From an uncultured Gammaproteobacteria bacterium (GTDB lineage Bacteria > Pseudomonadota > Gammaproteobacteria > Coxiellales > Coxiellaceae), in the NCBI GenBank assembly GCA_903870185.1, contig CAIQCE010000129.1, forward strand, positions 1 to 12,694: 12,694 nt of DNA, given 5' to 3'. Positions 7,594 to 12,694 of this stretch are shown piece after piece; position 1 is the first letter of the stretch; each line of letters starts with the position of its first letter. The position numbers were made by a program, and so were the translations under genes. Under the pieces are notes generated by a model. That model had not been told where the DNA came from. It made no database searches and saw nothing but the letters and a program-made list of their open reading frames with translations.

Positions 7594-8612
7594 ATACCTT
7601 AGCCCTAGAAGAATATCTTAGGCCCTTAGAGCCCTATTTGAAGGATTCTGGCATCAGTGAAATCTTGATCAACCAACCTGAAATTCTGTTCTTTGAAAAG
7701 AATGGAGTCTTTCATACGATCAAAACACCGGAGCTCAGTTTTCGACATTTAATTGGACTCGCGACTTTAATGGCACGCTTTACAAACCAAAGACTCAGTG
7801 AAAAAGAACCCTTGCTCTCTGGTCAACTGCCCAGTGGTCATCGGATTCAAATAGTCTTACCACCGGCGACCACTCAAGAGCGAGTCGTCATTAGTATTCG
7901 AAAGCAAACCATTGCCAATATGCATTTAGAGGATTTTAAAAATTTAGGCGCTTTTAAAAACACTCAAACCTTCTACTTAAACTCAACTCAACTTCATTCA
8001 ACCCAAGGAGATAAAACATTAATCGAGTTGTTTAATACAGGGCGCTTTAGTGATTTTATAAAACTCGCTATTCGGAAAAAGAAAAATATTTTGATTTCCG
8101 GCGCGACCAGCACGGGTAAAACCACCTTCCTCAATGCTTGCCTTAAAGAAATCCATCAGGATGAGCACATCATCACCATAGAAGATGTGCCCGAAGTAAA
8201 ACTGTCTCACCCCTTACACACGCCCTTATTTACTTCGAAAGGCTTACAAGGCGTGGCACAAGTCACTATGCAGGATTTAGTTCAAGCGAGCCTCAGACTT
8301 CGACCTGACCGCATCATCATAGGTGAGTTACGCGGTAGTGAAGCCGCTGACTTTATTAATGCTACAGCCACAGGTCACGAAGGCTCATTATCCAGCATTC
8401 ATGCCACCAATCCCGGCATTGCATTTATGCGCTTAGTACACATGGTGAAACTCTCAGGCACTAGCCTTTCACGCGAAGACATACTGGAAGACTTACACAG
8501 CATTATCGATATCGTAGTTCAACTAAAACGCCACCAAGAGAAAAATACCTATGTTAGAGAAGTATCCGAAATTTATTACAAAGATGCAGTGCCTATTCAG
8601 CCCAGTCATTAA
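7590..8612 (+). CDS. virB11: VirB11-type hexameric traffic ATPase (LvhB11-like)
   Basis: VirB11 is a cytoplasmic hexameric ATPase that works with VirB4 and VirD4 to switch between pilus building and substrate transfer. The 340-residue protein has the usual N-terminal domain and a RecA-like domain: Walker A G-A-T-S-T-G-K-T (171-178), an Asp box I-I-T-I-E-D-V-P-E, Walker B-type R-P-D-R-I-I-I-G-E-L-R-G with the Glu at 246, and His box G-H-E-G-S-L-S-S-I-H-A starting at 262. All key residues are intact. It starts within the virB10 stop (ATGA). The ribosome binding site is poor, so expression may depend on coupling to virB10. Its last 62 nt overlap the virD4 frame. Confidence 0.97.
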   Translation: MNTLALEEYLRPLEPYLKDSGISEILINQPEILFFEKNGVFHTIKTPELSFRHLIGLATLMARFTNQRLSEKEPLLSGQLPSGHRIQIVLPPATTQERVVISIRKQTIANMHLEDFKNLGAFKNTQTFYLNSTQLHSTQGDKTLIELFNTGRFSDFIKLAIRKKKNILISGATSTGKTTFLNACLKEIHQDEHIITIEDVPEVKLSHPLHTPLFTSKGLQGVAQVTMQDLVQASLRLRPDRIIIGELRGSEAADFINATATGHEGSLSSIHATNPGIAFMRLVHMVKLSGTSLSREDILEDLHSIIDIVVQLKRHQEKNTYVREVSEIYYKDAVPIQPSH

Positions 8613-10269
8613 ATTAATAAACTATCATAATGAAATAGCCAAAGCAGGACTGGGTTTAACCCTTATTTTAACGTTTTTAATCAGCTGTCACTTAATATTT
8701 AATTTGCTCATACTGCATAAGCTTCATTGGGACAATCCCTTTATTTATCTACATTATTGGCTAACAAAGAGTGTCAGAAATGATTATCTTACTTCACTGC
8801 AACAATCATTATGCGGCGGTGGATTAATAACGCTTTTCATAATCCTACTATTTATCAAAGAAAAAACCCCTAATATTTATGGGAAAGCCCTGTTTGCCAC
8901 ACCTTCCGAAATAAAAAAGGCAGGACTTTATAGCCATAAAGGTCTAAAGCTCGGAAAAGCCTATGGACAAGATCTTTGTCTCGATGGTTATGAGCATACA
9001 ATCCTTTTTGCACCCACTGGAACGGGTAAAAGCTTAAGCTTTTGTGTACCCAATTTATTCTCTTGGGAAGAGTCCTGTATTGTCAGTGACATTAAACTAA
9101 GCCTATTCGACATGACCTCTGGTTACCGAAAAAGCTTAGGGCATGAGGTCTATTTATGGAATCCCGCCTCACCTGAAGGCAAAACCCATTGTTACAACCC
9201 ACTCGATATTATCAATGATAACCCCTATACCCGTATAGATGAGATTCAAAAGATTGCCTCAATATTCATACCCGACAACCCAAAATCTGAGCCCATCTGG
9301 CAAGTTCAATCCCGTTTTTTATTTGTAGCTCTAGTGCTCTATATTTTAGATACCCCTGGGCACCCCAAAACTATCGGTGAAGTGGTGAGACTTGTTAAAT
9401 CTCAAAGCGATTTTGCTAAGTTTGTGAGGGACACTATCAATGACCGAAATGATTTAGACCCACTTTGCAAATACAATTTAATGAAGTTTGGTGAACTACA
9501 TGAGAAAACCAGACTTTCGATCCTAGCTACTTTTGAATCCTATTTTGAGCTATTTGATAATCCACTCATTAATGCAGCCACCTCAAAAAGTGATTTTGAT
9601 ATTCGAAACCTACGAAAAAAGAAAATGACACTCTATATTGGAATTACTAATGACAATATAGTGCGATTATCCCCCCTTCTCTCTGTTTTTTACCAACAAA
9701 CTGCTGATGTACTAACCAGGAAATTGCCTCAAAATAATGAACCATATGGTGTGCTTTTTTTAATGGATGAATTCTCTTCTTTAAGGCGGATGGAATCCTT
9801 TCATAAAAACATTGGATTATTTAGAGAATACCATCTAAGAATATCAATTATTATTCAAGAGTTATCGCAACTCTATGATACTTATGGGCGCGATGGAGCC
9901 AAAGTATTCCTCAATGCTAAAGCCAGAATAGCCTTTACCCAAAATGATCTTGAAACCTGCGAATATCTGGAAAAGCTATTAGGCAATAAAACCATTAAGA
10001 CTAGGAATATTTCAAGAAGGAATGGTAAAAATCCCGATAGTACCAACTCAAATCATTACCATTCAATGCCACTACTAAGCACCCAGGAAATTCGACTTCT
10101 ATCTGAAAAGAAATCCATCATTATCATACAAGGAACAAAACCTATTATTGCCAATAAACTTAATTTGAACAATATAGTAGAATTCAACAAAAATCCGCCA
10201 TTAGATGTTCCAATTTCTACAATTTCGAATCATAAAGAGCTTAATTATAACTTTGACAATCATATATAA
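8551..10269 (+). CDS. virD4: VirD4/TraG-type coupling ATPase (LvhD4-like)
   Basis: VirD4 is the inner-membrane receptor that recognises substrates and feeds them to the channel. The 572-residue protein has two N-terminal membrane segments (about 33-55 and 87-103) and then the TraG/VirD4 ATPase: A-P-T-G-T-G-K-S Walker A (154-161) followed by S-F-C-V-P-N-L, the Y-N-P-L-D family motif, and Walker B F-L-M-D-E-F (Asp 406, Glu 407). It is shorter than Agrobacterium VirD4, mainly at the C-terminus. The start at 8551 gives a 62-nt overlap with virB11. The in-frame ATG at 8584 would shorten this to 29 nt, and neither has a strong ribosome binding site. It is the last operon gene, meeting a convergent gene 14 nt later. 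Confidence 0.95.
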   Translation: MLEKYPKFITKMQCLFSPVIKLINYHNEIAKAGLGLTLILTFLISCHLIFNLLILHKLHWDNPFIYLHYWLTKSVRNDYLTSLQQSLCGGGLITLFIILLFIKEKTPNIYGKALFATPSEIKKAGLYSHKGLKLGKAYGQDLCLDGYEHTILFAPTGTGKSLSFCVPNLFSWEESCIVSDIKLSLFDMTSGYRKSLGHEVYLWNPASPEGKTHCYNPLDIINDNPYTRIDEIQKIASIFIPDNPKSEPIWQVQSRFLFVALVLYILDTPGHPKTIGEVVRLVKSQSDFAKFVRDTINDRNDLDPLCKYNLMKFGELHEKTRLSILATFESYFELFDNPLINAATSKSDFDIRNLRKKKMTLYIGITNDNIVRLSPLLSVFYQQTADVLTRKLPQNNEPYGVLFLMDEFSSLRRMESFHKNIGLFREYHLRISIIIQELSQLYDTYGRDGAKVFLNAKARIAFTQNDLETCEYLEKLLGNKTIKTRNISRRNGKNPDSTNSNHYHSMPLLSTQEIRLLSEKKSIIIIQGTKPIIANKLNLNNIVEFNKNPPLDVPISTISNHKELNYNFDNHI

Positions 10270-10283
10270 AAAATTATCCTATT

Positions 10284-11915
10284 TTAGCTTTTTCCTATCG
10301 AGATCGTAGGTCGCTTCGACACACTAGAATTCAATTCATGCTTATCTAATTTTTGTATATGTCGATATTTTTTATATGATTTTACTGTAATTGTTTTATT
10401 AGCAACCTTATCAAACGCACTACAACTGGGTCGTTTGATCATATTAGCACTGTGTTCAGTTTGGCCTTTATCATACTGCTTAACCCACTCATTTAGTTTT
10501 GAATCATTATGAAATTCTTTCCAATTTACCCACGTCTTACTATCTTTAATCAACCAACCAAATAAACGTGAAAAGAAACCCCTCTTATGATGTGAGATTA
10601 CTGCAACTTGATGCATCACGCCAATCAACTGACCAGAAAAATCAGCCTTATCGGGTGATAGTTGATTCAGCTTACTTTCCATTTCTTCATAAAGACCAGC
10701 CTTCTTTCCTGATTTTTTCTTGTTTTTATTGAGTCTAGCAACTTCATTTTTCAGGAAAAGTAGTAATTTGGACCTAACGCCCTCAGGAGAGTAATGTCCG
10801 AACATCAATTGATTCATTCGATCAAATGCATCCCGCATCTCTTTTTTACAAAGAACAGAATATTCGTCCTTATTCCATTTTTTTCTAAAATGAGAGTTAT
10901 TATCTCTAAACTGAAGAATCTCCTGCAATATTCGATCAAAAGCCATATCGCCTTTTTCTTTTATAAATTTTCTAAATCCAGGAGATTTTGACATTTCATA
11001 AAATAGTTTATTACATCTGTCGGTAATGCGAGCATGATCTATTCGAAGTTGAATTTCTTTTTTAGCTTTTGAAGAACAACCATCAAAAATATGAAACATT
11101 TCAGAATTTAAAAAAGTAGGAGTAATTAAATGCTTTAAAATCGCCTCATATACTTCATCTTTGAATTCAGCCCCAAGACATTCAGACAATGCAATACCAT
11201 CAGTCACTTCTTCATGATTATAATGACCATTTCCTTTATTAAAAATAAAATTGTAAGGACTATATTTGCTGAAAACTGGAAGATTTTCAAAATCTTCAAA
11301 AGTAAAATCAAAACTGTTTCCTAAACCAGCAACAAAATATGATTGATCGAAGTCAAAACGGGTCAGCCTACCCTCACTGTCAAACCCAATATGATCAGGC
11401 TTGAGATCATTCTCTCTGTAAAGTATGCTACTAACAAGAATTTGAGCAAATGCTCTTATATTATTATGTTTTGATAATCTTTTTGATAATTCATTCGCAA
11501 ATTGGCGTGATGACCTGATTCCCTTTTTTATCTGACCGAAACTAATAAAGCCCATAATCTCACGGCTAATAACTCCGCCAGCAGGAGAAATTGAATATTT
11601 AGGAATTTGATTTCCATCTAAAATCTGTAATCGATATAGCCAAGCACAATAAACTTCAAGTCGATGAATAGACTCCTTCTCTGCTTTTGTATAATTTTCA
11701 TCTGATTCACTATCATCTTCTAATATTTTAGTGATCACTGCTTTATCAGTTACTTTTCCAGCCTTATCATTTTTAAGCTTTCTAGTAATTTTATGACTAA
11801 CTGGGGCATCTTCGCTAATGATAAACTTATTGGGAGCGATAATTAGCCTCTCATCCTCTTTTTTTCGAGTGAAGCGTTTAGCTGTTGGATTATCTGGATT
11901 AAGAGCTTCGGGCAT
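10284..11915 (-). CDS. Unrecognised 543-residue protein, possible atypical kinase-like T4SS effector
   Basis: I do not recognise this gene firmly. It has no signal peptide or clear membrane segment and is rich in Lys, Phe, Asn and Asp. Residues 105-127 contain S-R-E-I-M-G-F-I-S-F. Residues 167-192 read R-E-N-D-L-K-P-D-H-I-G-F-D then R-F-D-F-D-Q-S. This resembles the catalytic and metal-binding segments of HipA- or phosphoinositide-kinase-like folds (D-x-x-x-x-N-x-G, then D-F-D/G), but His 175 stands where Asn is usual. The middle is helical (about 280-420) and K-K-K-S-G-K-K lies near 400. The last 35 residues are strongly basic. GGAG lies 7 nt before the ATG, and a promoter and an inverted repeat lie upstream. 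Similar composition and motifs occur in Legionella effectors, so an effector is plausible but inferred. Confidence 0.85.
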   Translation of the reverse strand: MPEALNPDNPTAKRFTRKKEDERLIIAPNKFIISEDAPVSHKITRKLKNDKAGKVTDKAVITKILEDDSESDENYTKAEKESIHRLEVYCAWLYRLQILDGNQIPKYSISPAGGVISREIMGFISFGQIKKGIRSSRQFANELSKRLSKHNNIRAFAQILVSSILYRENDLKPDHIGFDSEGRLTRFDFDQSYFVAGLGNSFDFTFEDFENLPVFSKYSPYNFIFNKGNGHYNHEEVTDGIALSECLGAEFKDEVYEAILKHLITPTFLNSEMFHIFDGCSSKAKKEIQLRIDHARITDRCNKLFYEMSKSPGFRKFIKEKGDMAFDRILQEILQFRDNNSHFRKKWNKDEYSVLCKKEMRDAFDRMNQLMFGHYSPEGVRSKLLLFLKNEVARLNKNKKKSGKKAGLYEEMESKLNQLSPDKADFSGQLIGVMHQVAVISHHKRGFFSRLFGWLIKDSKTWVNWKEFHNDSKLNEWVKQYDKGQTEHSANMIKRPSCSAFDKVANKTITVKSYKKYRHIQKLDKHELNSSVSKRPTISIGKS

Positions 11916-11933
11916 AACTGTTCTCCAATTGTG

Positions 11934-11951
11934 ATACTATGTTCATAGTAT
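11934..11951 (-). promoter_or_regulatory. Perfect 8-bp inverted repeat in the leader of the 543-codon gene
   Basis: ATACTATG (11934-11941) and CATAGTAT (11944-11951) are perfect inverted copies separated by TT. The site begins about 19 bases before the start codon and covers the predicted transcription start. This is the position of a repressor operator. It could also be a leader hairpin. The architecture (perfect arms with a 2-bp spacer) is the same as the repeat before virB2, although the sequence differs. Confidence 0.55.
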
Positions 11952-11957
11952 AGTTCC

Positions 11958-11987
11958 TATATAGCTATTTTCATGTAGTAACCTCAA
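11958..11987 (-). promoter_or_regulatory. Candidate sigma-70 promoter of the 543-codon gene
   Basis: On the - strand, TTGAGG (11987-11982) and TATATA (11963-11958) are spaced 18 nt apart. Each matches four of six consensus bases. Directly upstream, at 11988-12017, the - strand has long A tracts that could act as an UP element. A TATACT nearer the gene is an alternative -10 but lacks a -35. Predicted transcription would begin near 11950, in the inverted repeat. Confidence 0.4.
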
Positions 11988-12016
11988 AAACAAGAGATTT
12001 CTTTTTTTATTTTTAT

Positions 12017-12036
12017 AAATACAACCTGTTGTATTT
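12017..12036. repeat. Perfect 9-bp inverted repeat, operator- or hairpin-like
   Basis: AAATACAAC (12017-12025) and GTTGTATTT (12028-12036) are perfect inverted copies with a CT spacer. It lies about 30 bases upstream of the -35 candidate for the 543-codon gene. It has no convincing T tract on either strand, so a protein-binding site is more likely than a terminator. No partner protein is evident in the window. Confidence 0.5.
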
Positions 12037-12170
12037 TAAATAAATATACCTAAATATATGGTCGTGGAGTTCATTTTCGTAGGATCTTCCTTTGTCACAA
12101 TGCACTGCTCTATTTTTCATGTTTATAGTAAGAGTTAGAGACTATATCTAGACTAACCCTAGGTATTATT

Positions 12171-12210
12171 AGGTAAATATAGAGACAATGATCTAGACAT
12201 CATCGCCTCT
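12171..12210 (-). terminator. Terminator-like hairpin after the 12221 - strand gene
   Basis: Read on the - strand, AGAGGCGATGAT and ATCATTGTCTCT form a 12-bp stem including two G-U pairs, closed by the 6-nt loop GTCTAG and followed by TATATTTA. It begins 10 nt after the stop codon of the upstream - strand gene. The pairs that are G-U on this strand are A-C mismatches in the + strand RNA, so the structure favours - strand transcription. The T tract is short, so termination may be incomplete. Confidence 0.5.
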
Positions 12211-12220
12211 ACAAAAGATC

Positions 12221-12694
12221 TTATCGAGATCTCGCCCTATTATGCCGGGCACCCGCAGAAGAGGCTTCAACCGCCTCACTTCTCGCAGTACTGTGAGAAA
12301 AGATAGTGAGTCTATCTACAAGCTGCCTAACCCAGCTATGGCCTGGTATTGCAGCTCTATCTATCGCAGTGTTGTTTCTTACTGCAAGAGTTCGTGGCGC
12401 CATTAGTTTAGTGGCGACAGCAGCCAATAGACTTTGGCCAGGGTATGCTAATGTATCAGGATGTTCGGATATAGATTGAGCAAGAGCTCGGCCCAGACTT
12501 TCTTCAGTAAAGGGCTCTAAACGAATAGGTACCCTGACATCTTCTGTGCGATGAATCGTATAATAGTGAAGACCAGGGGCTTGAGTCTCAGAATCTGCCT
12601 TCCATAAAGGCACATTATTTATCTCCTCTCCCCTCATAATAAATACACAATCATCACTTTGATAATGGTAACTCATGATTGTACGAAAACGTTC
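12221..12694 (-). CDS. Unrecognised protein with R-x-R-x-R C-terminus (possibly 5' partial)
   Basis: I do not recognise this protein. An ATG at 12676 gives 151 residues, but no ribosome binding site is visible and the frame stays open to the window edge (six more codons), so the true start may lie outside. The product has no signal peptide or membrane segment. Its first half carries acidic and aromatic residues (H-Y-Y-T-I-H-R-T-E-D-V, R-L-E-P-F-T-E-E-S), and its second half is Ala- and Arg-rich, ending R-H-N-R-A-R-S-R. Base composition is visibly richer in G and C than the rest of the window. The hairpin after the stop supports a real - strand gene. The basic tail resembles C-terminal signals of VirD4-dependent substrates; that role is inferred. 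Confidence 0.6.
   Translation of the reverse strand, partial: ERFRTIMSYHYQSDDCVFIMRGEEINNVPLWKADSETQAPGLHYYTIHRTEDVRVPIRLEPFTEESLGRALAQSISEHPDTLAYPGQSLLAAVATKLMAPRTLAVRNNTAIDRAAIPGHSWVRQLVDRLTIFSHSTARSEAVEASSAGARHNRARSR

Larger units (their letters stand above)
11916..12220. other. Intergenic region between two - strand genes
   Basis: These 305 bases are strongly AT-rich in the left half. They hold the leader and promoter candidate of the 543-codon gene (11916-11987), an inverted repeat (12017-12036) and a terminator-like hairpin (12171-12210). The stretch from 12040 to 12170 shows no gene that I can support. It carries the TCTAGA hexamer at 12147-12152, which recurs inside the loop region of the hairpin at 12192-12197. 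Confidence 0.5.

Noticed and set aside
10270..10320. A bidirectional terminator between virD4 and the convergent gene
   Set aside because: Only a T/A tract near 10269-10274 and a 4-bp GTCG/CGAC hairpin inside the coding region were seen; neither is convincing.
10794..10991. 65-codon + strand frame opposite the 543-codon gene
   Set aside because: It is a shadow of the - strand gene, which has a proper start site and is much longer.
12058..12138. 26-codon + strand frame in the intergenic region
   Set aside because: It has no ribosome binding site and no recognisable features, and is too short to support.
12242..12406. 54-codon + strand frame beginning M-P-G-T-R
   Set aside because: It lies opposite the larger - strand frame that has a terminator-like hairpin after its stop, and no ribosome binding site precedes it.

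Overview
The window carries one operon for a VirB/VirD4-type (type IVA) secretion system. It is followed by two genes on the opposite strand that I do not recognise. The DNA is AT-rich, and the T4SS proteins read like the Lvh (Legionella vir homologue) system of Legionella integrative elements, so a Legionella or close gammaproteobacterial relative is my best guess. That assignment rests on remembered family character and not on a search. Whether the host replicon is a chromosome-borne element or a plasmid cannot be told from the window.

Layout. Bases 1-58 may be the last codons of an upstream gene, followed by a short terminator-like hairpin. An AT-rich leader with an extended -10 promoter and an 11-bp inverted repeat precedes the operon. 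From 251 to 10269, all on the + strand, come virB2, virB3, virB4, virB5, a 47-residue VirB7-like lipoprotein, virB6, virB8, virB9, virB10, virB11 and virD4. Most junctions overlap by 1-14 bases or are separated by 2-25 bases, which indicates one translationally coupled transcript. No virB1 transglycosylase, relaxase or origin of transfer is visible.

How the parts work together. VirB2 and VirB5 are the pilus subunits. VirB3, VirB6 and VirB8 form the inner-membrane platform. VirB7, VirB9 and VirB10 form the outer core complex. VirB4, VirB11 and VirD4 are the ATPases, with VirD4 the receptor that selects substrates. The window thus contains a whole export machine apart from VirB1.

Beyond the operon, a convergent 543-codon gene (10284-11915, - strand) stops 14 bases from virD4. 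It shows motifs reminiscent of an atypical kinase fold and has a strongly basic C-terminus. A second - strand reading frame (12221 to the window edge) has a different base composition and ends in an R-x-R-x-R tail, the kind of C-terminus described for VirD4-dependent substrates. The roughly 300 bases between them hold two perfect inverted repeats, a promoter candidate and a terminator-like hairpin. The most testable idea is that these two genes encode cargo of the adjacent secretion system, or are effectors or passengers of the mobile element. No tRNA, rRNA, CRISPR array, transposase or attachment-site repeat was seen.
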